A DNA stretch of 57,854 nt from Verrucomicrobiia bacterium (GCA_036268055.1 DATAUW010000025.1:1-57854); one strand, 5' to 3'. Positions 17,135-26,771 are shown, counted from the first letter of the stretch. The notes: generated by a model from the letters alone, not told the origin. Made by a program: numbers and translations.

Positions 17135-20035
17135 TCATTCTTTTTTCCGCTGCTGCGCCCGGCGCTTGGCGTCCAGCAATCGGCTGGTAGTGCTTGCCGC
17201 TTCGGTTTTCGGTTTTTCAGGTTCTGCTACCGGCGGCGGCGCACCACTCAAACCTGAACCCGGCGTCTCACTAGATGACTCCGCGTCGGGCGGCAAGGTT
17301 ACCGGCTTTTGCGGGCGGAACAGGTCGGCGGATGGTTGCACCGGCGGCGCGGTAGCCGTCGTGTGCGTTGAGCGCACCTGATCGCGGCGCGACAAAAGCG
17401 CGGCCAAAGATTCCTCCGCTTCCGGTTCGCGTTCCACCGCTGCCCAGAAAAACACGCGGCGGCGAATCCACTGCCACATGCGCTGCATCTCTTCGCGTTC
17501 GAGTTGGATGCGTCGCACGCCAACGTCCAGCGGAAAAAGCAAAATGGAAAAGCGCAACAACCACTCCCACAAATCACGCGCCTGGTACGTTTTCTGGCGA
17601 TTGTGCAGGAAGGTGTTGTCCGCCGGATCATCGGGATTGAGCAACTTGCCGCCGCCGCTTTCGGCTAGGCGCCGCAGCAAATTCAAATTCGGCTCCGACG
17701 CGTTGAACTCCGGCGAATAATTAATGCTCGCGCCGACGACTTGCGTGCCGCGGATCTGCCCGTCTTTTTTATCGCGCAAGCTCAGCATGTAAGTGCCCAC
17801 TTCCTTCGTCGGAAAGTGCGCCTCGTAATGCCCCGGGCCGGTCTGTTCCAGTTGCACCGTCGTCGCCGTGCCTTTCGGACTCACGACCACGCCTTCGAGT
17901 TCGAGAAAATTCCGATAATTTCCCTGCTCATCCAGGGCATCGGTCGAAATGGTTCCCTGCCCGCCGTCCACCGATAAATCCGTCGAGAAATCTGAATTCT
18001 CCAATCGCCGCAAACTCCATTGCGCGATCTGCGACCAGAATTGCTGATACTTGCTCCAGCCCAGCCAGCCCTTCGCCCACTTGCCCTTGGCATCCGAGGT
18101 CCAGGCGACCGCGCGGCCCAGGCCAAATTGCCAATGCGCCAGCAGCGGATCGTTCTTGTCCGTCTCCAGCGGAATTTCCGCGCGCGCCTTCGGAGTCGTC
18201 GCGACATAGCCGAGCAGTTGCGGATATTCGTTGGGGCCGATGCCGCGCACCAGTTCGCTCGAAGCCTTGAACACCGGCTTGAACGGGTCTTCGTAAATCG
18301 CCGATTTCAAAATCACCGCCGCTTCCTTGATGAAGATCTGCGGCAAATCGTCCGGTGAAGTCACATTGTAGAAACGTCCTTTGCCATTATCCGCCATCCA
18401 GATCATCGTGTCCGGCCCCGCGTGACCCGCGATCAACACCGTGCTCACCGTGATGCGGTCGCCGACAATGTCCTGCATCAACTGGGCGGACGGCGCGCTC
18501 GGATCGCCGTCGCTGAAAACAATCATGTGTTTGAGATTGGCGCTCGCTTTTTTCAAGCCTTCGTGCGCGAGCGACATCACGCCCTGGAAACCCGGCAAGT
18601 CGCCCTGGTTCATGCCCGCGATCTGCTGGCCAAGCGCTTTTTTATTGCCGACCTTCGTCATCGGGAAAAGCCAATGCTCCGTGCCGTCCCACAGCACCAC
18701 GCCCATTTCATCTCCCGGCCCGAGCGCCGCCAAAACTCCCTGGGCGCAATCGCGCGCGACCTGGTTGCCATTGGCGAATTCCATCCCGTGCATCACCAGC
18801 GCGACCGCGCCGCTCGGCAAAACTTTTTTGCTGTCGAGTTCCATGTTGACCGGCAGCGTTTCCTCCAGCGGCGTGCCGCGATAACCGCCCGCCGCGTACG
18901 TCTGGTCGCCGCCGATGCACACCAATCCCACGCCAAAATCCCGCACCGCGCTTTCGAGCAGCGTCTGTAAATCCTTGCCGAGATCGCCCGCCGCGATGTT
19001 GGAAATGAAAATCGCGTCGTAACTTTGCATCTCGGCCAGCGACGCCGGAAAACCGCTCACGGACACGGCTTTCACTTGCAAATGCGCCGAACGCAACGCC
19101 TCGACGAGCGGTTGGTCGCCGGGAAGGTCCGACGACACCACCAGAATTTCCGGTTCGCCCTTCACGCTGGTAAATGCGCTCGCGCGATTATTTTGCGGCA
19201 CGGAATCCCCCGGCGCTTCCACACGCGCGTCGTATTTATAAAAACGCGGATCGGTCAGGGTTTGCGGAAACGTGAAAAGATTTTTTCCCTTGGACAACTG
19301 GACTTTTTGTTCGCCGAGATATTCGTCGTCGCGATACAGCCGCAGCGTCGCGGGCGTGTCGGTGTCCGACTGCAAAAATATTTTCACTTCGAACGACTGG
19401 CCCTTCTTGAGCTTCGGCGGCAGCGTGAGCTTTTGGATCGAGACATCGTTGCCGCGCTCCACGCCCATCGGCACGACGTCCATCGTCACGCCCAGTTGCC
19501 GCGCCGCGAGCAGCGCGGTCATCGCGTCGCCGGTGTTTTCATTTCCGTCGGACATCAGCACAAGGCGCTTCTGTCCCGTTTCGGGAAACGCCGCCGTGCC
19601 GAGGCGAATGGCGCCCGCGATGTCCGTGCGTTCCGTGCCGACAACCGCCTGGATTTTCTCGACGTTGACCGCGGTGTTCGCGGCGGTCTCGATATTCGCC
19701 TCGCTGCCGAAAACGATCACGCCGCCCTTGTCCACCCGCTTTTTATCGGCGGTGGTTTTGTTGATGTAAGTGCGCGCGAGGTCCTGTTGCGCCGAGGGAA
19801 TGCTGTCCGAACGGTCGAGCAGAAAGAAAACATTCATGCCTTCGAGCGCGCGCATCCACTGGATGCCCGCGAGCGCGAAGATGAGGAACGCCACGATCAA
19901 CGCGCGCAGCCAGAACGAAACCCATCGCCGCCAGCGGCTGATTTGCACGTCGCTCTTCCACGCGAGCCAGATGACCCACGCCAGCGCCAGCGGCAGCAGC
20001 AGCAAATAATAAGGATGGGTGAATTGGAATTTCAT
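17135..20035 (-). CDS. Large membrane VWA/glutamine-amidotransferase-like protein
   Basis: A 966-residue inner-membrane protein. Two N-terminal TM helices lie near residues 8-25 and 42-62. A von Willebrand A domain begins at MNVFFLLDRSDS (MIDAS-like DxSxS). A GATase1-like segment follows (DFGVGLVCIGGDQTYAAGGY), then a second VWA-like region (HMIVFSDGDPSAPSAQ) and an Ig/beta region. A further hydrophobic segment and a Pro/Glu-rich cytoplasmic tail come at the end. This architecture is typical of the large VWA partner in MoxR-DUF58-BatA clusters. Its start overlaps the permease-NHL stop by 4 bp, so the two are translationally coupled. Confidence 0.85.
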   Translation of the reverse strand: MKFQFTHPYYLLLLPLALAWVIWLAWKSDVQISRWRRWVSFWLRALIVAFLIFALAGIQWMRALEGMNVFFLLDRSDSIPSAQQDLARTYINKTTADKKRVDKGGVIVFGSEANIETAANTAVNVEKIQAVVGTERTDIAGAIRLGTAAFPETGQKRLVLMSDGNENTGDAMTALLAARQLGVTMDVVPMGVERGNDVSIQKLTLPPKLKKGQSFEVKIFLQSDTDTPATLRLYRDDEYLGEQKVQLSKGKNLFTFPQTLTDPRFYKYDARVEAPGDSVPQNNRASAFTSVKGEPEILVVSSDLPGDQPLVEALRSAHLQVKAVSVSGFPASLAEMQSYDAIFISNIAAGDLGKDLQTLLESAVRDFGVGLVCIGGDQTYAAGGYRGTPLEETLPVNMELDSKKVLPSGAVALVMHGMEFANGNQVARDCAQGVLAALGPGDEMGVVLWDGTEHWLFPMTKVGNKKALGQQIAGMNQGDLPGFQGVMSLAHEGLKKASANLKHMIVFSDGDPSAPSAQLMQDIVGDRITVSTVLIAGHAGPDTMIWMADNGKGRFYNVTSPDDLPQIFIKEAAVILKSAIYEDPFKPVFKASSELVRGIGPNEYPQLLGYVATTPKARAEIPLETDKNDPLLAHWQFGLGRAVAWTSDAKGKWAKGWLGWSKYQQFWSQIAQWSLRRLENSDFSTDLSVDGGQGTISTDALDEQGNYRNFLELEGVVVSPKGTATTVQLEQTGPGHYEAHFPTKEVGTYMLSLRDKKDGQIRGTQVVGASINYSPEFNASEPNLNLLRRLAESGGGKLLNPDDPADNTFLHNRQKTYQARDLWEWLLRFSILLFPLDVGVRRIQLEREEMQRMWQWIRRRVFFWAAVEREPEAEESLAALLSRRDQVRSTHTTATAPPVQPSADLFRPQKPVTLPPDAESSSETPGSGLSGAPPPVAEPEKPKTEAASTTSRLLDAKRRAQQRKKE

Positions 20036-22368
20036 CGGCTGGCCAGCTGGTTTCGTCGTATGAATTTTTGCACGCGATGGTTCTGCGAATCCGCCACGTA
20101 AAGGTTGCCGTGCGAATCGAGCGCGATGGCGTAGGGATTATTCAACTTGCCAACTGACGCACCGGGCCCGCCGAGGATTTCGAGGGATTGGCCGTTGGTA
20201 TCGAAAACCTGCACGCGGCTGTTTTCAAATTCACACACAAATTGCAAACCGGCCTTGTCCACCCGCACGTCATACGGGTAACTCATTTCACCCACGCCGT
20301 TGCCGGGCTTGCCGTAAGTGCGCAGGAATTTTCCATTCGGCGAAAAAATCTGGATGCGATGGTTGCACGAGTCCGCCACGTAAATATTATCCGCCGCATC
20401 CACAGCGATGCCCTCGGGCCGATCGAACTCGCCATGATTCACGCCGGTGTGGCCGATGACGCGCACGAGGTTTGTGCCGCCCGGCGTAAATTCCTGCACG
20501 CGATCCACGACCGTATATTCCGGCATCAAAAAATCACCGCGCGAATTGATCGCCACCGCGCGCGGCATGATGAGTTCACCGACGTTCGTGCCCTTGTGGC
20601 CCCATTGCTGCAACAGCTTGCCGGTGACAGAAAAAATATTGATGCGCTGGTAATGCGGCTCAATGACAATGACGTTGCCGTCCTTGTCACAGCCCATGCC
20701 TTTGGGTTTGCCGAGGTCCGTCTGCGGCAACTGCCATTGCAAAACGTATTGGCCGTCCGGCGTGAATTTCTGCACGCGTGCGGTCATGTCCACGACGTAA
20801 ATATTATCCTCGCGATCCACGGCGATGGAGCGCGGCTTGTTGAATTCTCCCACGCCCACCCCACGGCTGCCGATAACCACGACCTTGCTGAACAATTTGC
20901 TGTCCAAAGTTTTCTCCGTCGCGGTATCCACCGAGCAACTCGTGAGAAAACCGAGCGCAAAAATCGCGGCGATCGCTGTCGTGTAACGACGGCGTTGGAA
21001 AAATAATTTCGACACCTGCCATAAAATGAGCGGCGCGACCGCCAACGCGAGCAGCGCGAGGCAAAGCGAATTTACCTGCGCGTTGTGGCCGAAGTGCAGC
21101 AGATTAAAAATGCGCAAGGCAAGCGTCTCGCCGCCGGGCGGAACAACCAGCAACATGGATTCGACATCCCACAGGCAAAGCAGAAAAATCACGTACCACG
21201 CCACGGTCGCTTGCGAGGAGATTTGCGGCCATTGAACATGGCGAAACAGTTGCCAGTGTGACGCGCCATTCAGCCGCGCGACATCCGTAAGGTCGCGATC
21301 CACACCACGCATAGCCCGTGCGATGCCATTCCAGCCGAACGCCAGATACCGCAGCCCCAATGCGAGGAAAACAATGCCGACGTGTTGATAAAATATCTCG
21401 AAAATCGGGCGGTTAAAAATCGCGATGAGTGCGATGCCGATGAACACGCCCGGCACAAAAAATGGAATCCATAACGCCGTGCCAATCGGCCAGCGCCAAC
21501 TGATGAAGGAAAGCGCGAGACACAACGAGGCGACGGCGACCGCGATGTAAATTGAGTTCCAAATCGCGGATTGTCCGGCGGCGAGTGCGCCCGGAAGTTC
21601 CGACCACGTCAGCGGCGCCGTGGCGAGTTGCGCGAGCGGCAGCACGACTGAGAGCACGCAGATAAAAATGGTTCCGACTCCACAGACACGCGACCAGCCC
21701 GCGCCGAGTTGCTGGCGAAATAATTTTGCGGACACTGGGCCTTCGGCGCGCGGCCACGCGACTTCCGCCCGGCGAAACCAGAACAGCAAAAAGAACGGCA
21801 GCACCAGCAACGGCCAGCTCATTTCCAGCGCGCCTAGGGAATTCATGGTCGTATTGAATAAAATCCACACTTCTGCCGTGAATACCTTGACCTGCAAAAT
21901 CGCGGGCACGCCGAAATCATTTAGCGCGAGAACAAAAGTGAGCACCGCCGCCTGCACCAGCGGCCCGCGCGCGAGTGGCAGGAGCAATCCGCGCAGCAAC
22001 GCGAAACCGGTCACGGCCATGTCGCTCTCGAGTTGAGACGCTTCGAGTTGCCGCCACGCGCCGAGCACGGCGAACAGCGGAATCGGCCACAGCAGGAGCG
22101 AGAGAATCCAAACCGTGCCGCCGAGCGAATAAATATTTACCGGCAGCCATCCGTGCCACGTGCCCGCCGTGCCGACATAATGCAGCCACGCATTGGTCAC
22201 AAGAAACGGCGGCAGCGAAAGCGCGACAATCGCGACGCCGATCCACCGCGCGCGCCATTGCCCGCCGAGTCCCGAGAGCCACAACGCCGCCATCAACCCA
22301 AGCGCCAGCGCAAACACCGTGGTCAGTGCGCTTACGAGCAGGCTATTGATGAGCAGCGGCCAGTTCAT
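20032..22368 (-). CDS. ABC transporter permease fused to NHL-repeat lipoprotein-like domain
   Basis: A 778-residue fusion. Residues ~1-455 are a two-module ABC permease of the ThiP/FbpB kind, with about 12 TM segments and two EAA-type loops (VTGFALLRGLLLPLARGP and VARLNGASHWQLFRHVQWP). Residues ~480-775 are five to six NHL beta-propeller repeats (e.g. KPRSIAVDREDNIYVVD, RPEGIAVDAADNIYVADSCN). At the junction, residues 452-478 form a complete lipoprotein signal with lipobox LTSC (Cys478), and Val452 is a GTG (21013-21015). So a separate lipoprotein could also be translated internally. No ATPase is encoded nearby. This is either a real fusion or two genes joined by loss of a stop codon. Confidence 0.8.
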   Translation of the reverse strand: MNWPLLINSLLVSALTTVFALALGLMAALWLSGLGGQWRARWIGVAIVALSLPPFLVTNAWLHYVGTAGTWHGWLPVNIYSLGGTVWILSLLLWPIPLFAVLGAWRQLEASQLESDMAVTGFALLRGLLLPLARGPLVQAAVLTFVLALNDFGVPAILQVKVFTAEVWILFNTTMNSLGALEMSWPLLVLPFFLLFWFRRAEVAWPRAEGPVSAKLFRQQLGAGWSRVCGVGTIFICVLSVVLPLAQLATAPLTWSELPGALAAGQSAIWNSIYIAVAVASLCLALSFISWRWPIGTALWIPFFVPGVFIGIALIAIFNRPIFEIFYQHVGIVFLALGLRYLAFGWNGIARAMRGVDRDLTDVARLNGASHWQLFRHVQWPQISSQATVAWYVIFLLCLWDVESMLLVVPPGGETLALRIFNLLHFGHNAQVNSLCLALLALAVAPLILWQVSKLFFQRRRYTTAIAAIFALGFLTSCSVDTATEKTLDSKLFSKVVVIGSRGVGVGEFNKPRSIAVDREDNIYVVDMTARVQKFTPDGQYVLQWQLPQTDLGKPKGMGCDKDGNVIVIEPHYQRINIFSVTGKLLQQWGHKGTNVGELIMPRAVAINSRGDFLMPEYTVVDRVQEFTPGGTNLVRVIGHTGVNHGEFDRPEGIAVDAADNIYVADSCNHRIQIFSPNGKFLRTYGKPGNGVGEMSYPYDVRVDKAGLQFVCEFENSRVQVFDTNGQSLEILGGPGASVGKLNNPYAIALDSHGNLYVADSQNHRVQKFIRRNQLASR

Positions 22369-22395
22369 TTAAAGGTGATGTCCTTCTCTTCCCCA

Positions 22396-22508
22396 CGGAC
22401 CGCGGGTCTATGACCCGCAGCAATGTACAAATAAGATTGCCGCGCAAGGCCGCTTCGAGAGCAGCTTGACTGATGTCCGTTGCTGCCGGTCACAGACCCG
22501 CGATCCGC
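22396..22508. repeat. Family E inverted repeat pair
   Basis: cggaccgcgggtct at 22396-22409 with continuation to about 22443 closely matches 2871-2917, including the distal agattgccgc. A second copy lies in reverse at 22480-22508 (ends cagacccgcgatccgc). Together they make a ~110-bp inverted repeat filling the 169-bp gap between the solute-binding protein and the permease fusion. Confidence 0.7.
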
Positions 22509-22537
22509 AAAAAAATCGAAGTTGAAAAAGCCTTGTC

Positions 22538-23584
22538 TCATCGCAAGAAAATCGTCTCCATTTCTTTGGTGCCGGCATCGAGGTCGCGAAGCAGCGCGTC
22601 CCAATCCACTTTAAGGCCGGGATTGGTTTCCGGCTCGCCGGGCGTGGCGGATTCCAGCGCTTTTTTCTCGACGAGCAGTTGCTCGACCTCGGGGCTTTGC
22701 AGATACGCGAACAGTTGTTGCGCCGCCTCGGGATGCGGCGCGCCGCGGATGACTCCGGCGGAATTGTGGATGAGCAAGCTCTCGCTGCCCAGCGGCATGA
22801 CGGCGAGCGGCAAGCCTTCGTGCTGTTCCGCCGCCGCGTCGTCGGAATCCGTGAAGCCGATGAGCGCCTCGCCGCCGCCGACCTGGCGCGCCACGACGGA
22901 ATTGCCGTCCACGAGCATCGCCTTGTTCACGACCAGCGCGCGGCACCACGCCTGCCATTTGGCATCGCCCCAATACTGGCGCAACGCCAGAAAATGCGTG
23001 GCCGTTGTGCCGAACAGCGGATAGGCGAGCGCAACCTTGCCGCGCCACGCCACGTTGGTGGCATCGCTGAAATTAAGCGGCCCCAGCGATTGCGGCACGG
23101 CATTCGCATTGATCACCAGCCGGCGGCTGCGATAGCCGAGCAACGCCCAGCCATTCGTCTCGCGAAAAATATTTTTCGTGGCCAGCAGCCGCGTGCGCAA
23201 TTCCTCGTTGTTCCAAAACACATCGCACTGCGGATGATCGTTCTCAGCGAGCAGTCGATTGACCAGGCCAACCGTCTTCATCGCTTCACTGTCATAAACC
23301 GCTTTGACTTGAATACCTGTTTGCTTTTCAAAATTTTTGAAGATCGTGTCCGCGAACTCCTCATCCTGAGAACTGTAAACCACAACCACTTTCGAATTTT
23401 TCGAGCAGCCAGCGCCAAACAATCCGCACGCCAAAACAATCGTAAAGACTCCAACGAACAAGGCGCTAAATCTCAAAACCGGATTCCGCGCGATTTCGCA
23501 CCACGCAAAATACGCTACAGGCTTCTTTTTCAAGCCTTCACGGTTTTCATTTTCATCCAACGCATCCATATTAAATTTCTTCAT
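22538..23584 (-). CDS. ABC transporter solute-binding lipoprotein (Fe3+/thiamine-type family)
   Basis: From ATG 23584 (MKKFNMDALD) this is a 348-residue binding protein; the frame opens further upstream, but only through heptamer repeats. After an unusually long N-terminal basic leader comes a hydrophobic segment and a probable lipobox (GAGC). The mature part has the class-II binding protein pattern (VVVVYSSQDEEFADTI, GIQVKAVYDSEA, CDVFWNNE, VALAYPLFGTT). The tyrosine pair usual in ferric-binding members is not evident, so the ligand is open. It lies between BatA and the permease fusion; no ATPase gene accompanies them. Confidence 0.82.
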   Translation of the reverse strand: MKKFNMDALDENENREGLKKKPVAYFAWCEIARNPVLRFSALFVGVFTIVLACGLFGAGCSKNSKVVVVYSSQDEEFADTIFKNFEKQTGIQVKAVYDSEAMKTVGLVNRLLAENDHPQCDVFWNNEELRTRLLATKNIFRETNGWALLGYRSRRLVINANAVPQSLGPLNFSDATNVAWRGKVALAYPLFGTTATHFLALRQYWGDAKWQAWCRALVVNKAMLVDGNSVVARQVGGGEALIGFTDSDDAAAEQHEGLPLAVMPLGSESLLIHNSAGVIRGAPHPEAAQQLFAYLQSPEVEQLLVEKKALESATPGEPETNPGLKVDWDALLRDLDAGTKEMETIFLR

Positions 23585-23616
23585 TCCGCACTCCACACTC
23601 CGCATTCCGCACTCAA
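23582..23616. repeat. Degenerate heptamer repeat (TTCCGCA)n at a gene junction
   Basis: Four 7-bp units (ttccgca, ctccaca, ctccgca, ttccgca) lie across the junction of the BatA stop (23613-23615) and the solute-binding protein start (23584). A cleaner four-unit copy is at 45006-45034. The array has expanded exactly between two tightly packed genes. Confidence 0.7.
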
Positions 23617-25457
23617 ACGGTCCGTTTGTGGTAATACCACCACTCAAACAACAGCACCCCCAGCGCGATCGCCGCGAGGTGACGCCACAATTCCAGGTTC
23701 GCGCGATGCACAGTCGTGGCGGAAACTTTCACGTATTTTCCAAACTGCAAATCCTCGCGTGGCTTGATATTGCTCTCCGCCGAATCGAGCAGCGCGACGC
23801 AAAAGGTGGTGTCGTTCGTGCCGGTTTTCAGATGATAAATGCCTTGATGAAACGTATCCCCGAAAACGATCTCGGTTGCGCTCGCGTCCACTTTCAAATT
23901 TTGAATCGCGCCGCTGGGCAGCGTGACTTGCGCGTTCGTCACGGGTTGATTAAGGCTGAGATGAAACGGGTCGCCGGCGTGGACGAGAAGCTGGCTGTTG
24001 CGCTCGGTCGCGGGGTTGAGCCACTCGACGGCGTTGGCGATGAAAATGGGATAGGAAATGCGATATGGCCACGTGCTTTCGAGCGTGTCGAAGCCGACCC
24101 ACAGGATGCGCTGGCGTCCAAGCTCGCCCGCGATGATAAGCGGCGATTGCGGCGAGTCCACCAGCGAGACACCCCACGACGGCATTTTCACCTGCATGCT
24201 TTTGGCGACCTGCACGTTGTCGAAACCGACGTAGCGCAGCACGGGATGTGTCGCGCGCCAGTCCACGATTGCGGGCGTCTCGATTTGCGAAAGGCCCTCG
24301 AACCAATTCGTGTTCGCGACATGGATGGCGAGCACATTTTCGCGCGGCCACACAACGGGAACGACATCGTCGAGCACGACAAAATCAAAAGTGGCCGCGT
24401 CGTCGGTGAGTTCAGTGGCGACGGTGAGTTGGACATTTGGTGCGGCGCGCAGGGCGCGTTCGAGAAAACGATTTCCGCGCGTGACGAGCAGCGCGTTCAC
24501 CGGATGCGGCAAAAGGCTGATGACCGAGGCGTCGTTATCGGCGGCAAGAGCGTCGGGGAGCGTCGAATGGACGGAGAAAACGCCGTCGTGCGATTGCGCG
24601 GCGAGAAATATTTGCGGCGAAACCTGGCCGGGAGCGATTTTGATCGGGCGCGTTTCGAGCAGATTGCCGTCGAGCCGCAATTCGAGATCGGTCTGCTGCG
24701 TGTTGGTGGAAAAATTTGCCACGCTCACATAGACGGCGCGTTGCGAGGCGTCCTCGGGGTTCGCTTTCACGTCAAGCGCGGTGATGCCGATATTGTCATC
24801 GCTCTCGCCGACCTTGTGATAAATGAGCGGGAGCGCGCGGTTATCGAACTCGGCGATGTCCGGCACCGCGCCGTCGCTGAAAAGATGAATCTCAGGATTG
24901 CTCTCCCGACCGCGATCGCGCACGAGCGAATCGGCCATCTTGAGCGCGGGGATGAGCCGCGTGGGAGCATCCATGGCATTGCAGGAAAGAATCGCGCGGC
25001 GAAGCGCGGCCTTTTCGCCCGTCTCGGATTGCTTGACCTCGGTATTCGCGGCGACTTGAAGCACGACCATCTTATCGCCCGGCCGCAAGCTATCCACCCA
25101 CTTGAGCGCCTCCTGCCGGGCAACCTCGAAGCGCGAAGGCGTCACATCCGTAGCCTGCATGCTCGCCGACGCATCCAAAATCAAAACCCGCAAATCACTG
25201 GAGCCCGCGTGCGTGGCGAAGTAGGGCCGTGTCAAAGCGAGGATCGCGAGAATCAACAAAAGTATTTGCAGCAGCAACAACCAGTTGCGGCGAAGTTTTT
25301 GAAACGGCGCGCTCGCCTGCGTTTCCGCCAGGAATTTTTGCCAAAGCAACGTACTCGAAACTAATTTTACGACGCGCTTCCTCTTGAGCAAATAGAACAC
25401 GATGACGACCGGAATCGTCAGCGCGAACAAAAATGCGAATGGAGAAAGAAAATTCAT
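23613..25457 (-). CDS. BatA/VWA-domain membrane protein
   Basis: A 614-residue protein. An N-terminal BatA domain (residues ~1-80) has two TM helices (FAFLFALTIPVVIVFYLLKR and WLLLLQILLLILAILAL), followed by a VWA domain with MIDAS DASAS (VLILDASASMQ). A long periplasmic beta-rich region and a C-terminal TM (AAIALGVLLFEWWYYH) complete it. In Bat systems such proteins work with MoxR ATPases and DUF58 proteins as presumed envelope-assembly or metal-insertion chaperones. The DUF58 gene lies 4 bp upstream. Confidence 0.9.
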   Translation of the reverse strand: MNFLSPFAFLFALTIPVVIVFYLLKRKRVVKLVSSTLLWQKFLAETQASAPFQKLRRNWLLLLQILLLILAILALTRPYFATHAGSSDLRVLILDASASMQATDVTPSRFEVARQEALKWVDSLRPGDKMVVLQVAANTEVKQSETGEKAALRRAILSCNAMDAPTRLIPALKMADSLVRDRGRESNPEIHLFSDGAVPDIAEFDNRALPLIYHKVGESDDNIGITALDVKANPEDASQRAVYVSVANFSTNTQQTDLELRLDGNLLETRPIKIAPGQVSPQIFLAAQSHDGVFSVHSTLPDALAADNDASVISLLPHPVNALLVTRGNRFLERALRAAPNVQLTVATELTDDAATFDFVVLDDVVPVVWPRENVLAIHVANTNWFEGLSQIETPAIVDWRATHPVLRYVGFDNVQVAKSMQVKMPSWGVSLVDSPQSPLIIAGELGRQRILWVGFDTLESTWPYRISYPIFIANAVEWLNPATERNSQLLVHAGDPFHLSLNQPVTNAQVTLPSGAIQNLKVDASATEIVFGDTFHQGIYHLKTGTNDTTFCVALLDSAESNIKPREDLQFGKYVKVSATTVHRANLELWRHLAAIALGVLLFEWWYYHKRTV

Positions 25458-25461
25458 TCGG

Positions 25462-26358
25462 CTATCCCCAGACTTCCGATTGCCGCAGTTGTTTCAGCAA
25501 CAGTTGTTCAAGCGACATATTAGACGGCGCCATGAAGAAGCTGATGCCGCGCGCTTGCGAATATTCGCGGAGACGCTGGCAAAAATTCTGGACCATCTGT
25601 TGATACGACGACATACGGTATTTGCCGAAACTGACTTCCTGCACGTTGCCGGTCTCAGCATCCACGAGGCGAAGGTCGCCGTAAGTCGAGGGTGAGAGTT
25701 CCTCGGGCGCGAGAATCTGCACAGCGTTGACCTGAAAGCCACGGCCAACGAGCGCGGTCAGGCCGCTTTCGTAACCGGCGGGATCGAGAAAATCGCTGAG
25801 CACGACGGCGACGCCCGCCTGCCGGGCTTCGAGCGCGCCGCGTCGCAGGGACTCGTTGAAATTAGCGGTTCCTTTGGCAGTGAGTTGCGAAATGTTTTGG
25901 AAAAAATTCAGCGCGGACTTCCGGCCTCGCACGGCGCGCAAGGCTCCGCGCACGGCAGACTCGTCTTTGTTGTCGGGAAACGGAACGACGCTCACGCGGT
26001 CGAATCCGCAAAGCGCGACGTAGCCGATGGCGGCAGCGATCTGGCGCGCGAAATCGAATTTACGCGGTTCGCCGAAGGTCATGGATTCGCTGGCATCGAG
26101 AAAAATGCGGACGGGCAATTCGCGTTCCTCCTCGTAAAGCTTGAGAAATAATTTTTCGAGGCGCCCGTAAAGATTCCAATCGAGATAACGAAAATCATCG
26201 CCGGGCACGTAGTTACGATGGTCGGCAAACTCGACCGACTGCCCGCGCGCTCGGCTGCGGCGCTCACCGCGCGCGGAACTCTTGGCGCGACGCGAGGCCA
26301 GCAGTTGGAATTGTTCCAACCGGCGCAAAAGTTCAGCGGTGAGCAGGGGGGCGGACAT
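25462..26358 (-). CDS. DUF58 domain protein
   Basis: A 298-residue cytoplasmic protein. The DUF58 signature (EFADHRNYVPGDDFRYLDWN) is at residues ~62-82, followed by a VWA-like fold (LPVRIFLDASESMTFG) containing a DxSxS MIDAS motif. DUF58 proteins are constant partners of MoxR ATPases and BatA. It lies between a small ribbon-helix-helix gene and BatA. Confidence 0.92.
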   Translation of the reverse strand: MSAPLLTAELLRRLEQFQLLASRRAKSSARGERRSRARGQSVEFADHRNYVPGDDFRYLDWNLYGRLEKLFLKLYEEERELPVRIFLDASESMTFGEPRKFDFARQIAAAIGYVALCGFDRVSVVPFPDNKDESAVRGALRAVRGRKSALNFFQNISQLTAKGTANFNESLRRGALEARQAGVAVVLSDFLDPAGYESGLTALVGRGFQVNAVQILAPEELSPSTYGDLRLVDAETGNVQEVSFGKYRMSSYQQMVQNFCQRLREYSQARGISFFMAPSNMSLEQLLLKQLRQSEVWG

Positions 26359-26424
26359 TAAGGTTATATAAGCGGCATCTGTTTTAGATCAGATATTGAA
26401 TCAAGGTTGCGGCGAAGTGGATGT

Positions 26425-26481
26425 AAAGATGTGGCCGGCGGGACGCCGACCACTACACGCGAGACGCGTGTGCTCCCCGGG
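26425..26481. repeat. Family D palindromic element, second copy
   Basis: The reverse complement of this stretch (starting cccggggagcacacgcg, ending ggccacatcttt) aligns along its whole length with 3031-3090. Internal stems differ between copies but remain paired (CACGCG...CGCGTG in both; GGCG...CGCC flanks). It sits in the 140-bp gap between the DUF58 gene and the RHH gene. Confidence 0.7.
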
Positions 26482-26498
26482 AGATGAACACTCTCGTA

Positions 26499-26771
26499 TC
26501 ATCGCCTGCTGATTTCTACCCCATCAATTTTTTCGTCCTCGATTTCCGCCGCCAGCGCCAGCGCTTTATCAATATTCACTCCGGCGTGAATTCCAATGTT
26601 ATATGTACGTTGCTGATAAGGCTTTTTTTGAATTGGGCCTGAAGGGTTCATTTTTTCGAGCCCCAACCGGACGGCGCGCTCGACCACTTCTTCAAGTGGA
26701 AGGCCGGTTTTTTTTGTCAACGAAACCAGTTTGTCTTTAAGTTCGCCTTCGAAATCCAAGGTCGTTTTCAT
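26499..26771 (-). CDS. Ribbon-helix-helix protein, antitoxin-like
   Basis: A 90-residue protein with an N-terminal RHH-like DNA-binding segment (KTTLDFEGELKDKLVSLTKK, then LPLEEVVERAVRLGLEKM) and a charged tail. VapB/ParD-like antitoxins look like this. No toxin-sized gene is adjacent, so it may be a solitary antitoxin or a regulator of the surrounding MoxR/Bat cluster. It lies 51 bp downstream of moxR and is co-oriented with it. Confidence 0.7.
   Translation of the reverse strand: MKTTLDFEGELKDKLVSLTKKTGLPLEEVVERAVRLGLEKMNPSGPIQKKPYQQRTYNIGIHAGVNIDKALALAAEIEDEKIDGVEISRR

Noticed and set aside
23628-25364. 578-codon plus-strand frame antisense to batA
   Set aside because: Shadow of a well-supported minus-strand gene in high G+C DNA.
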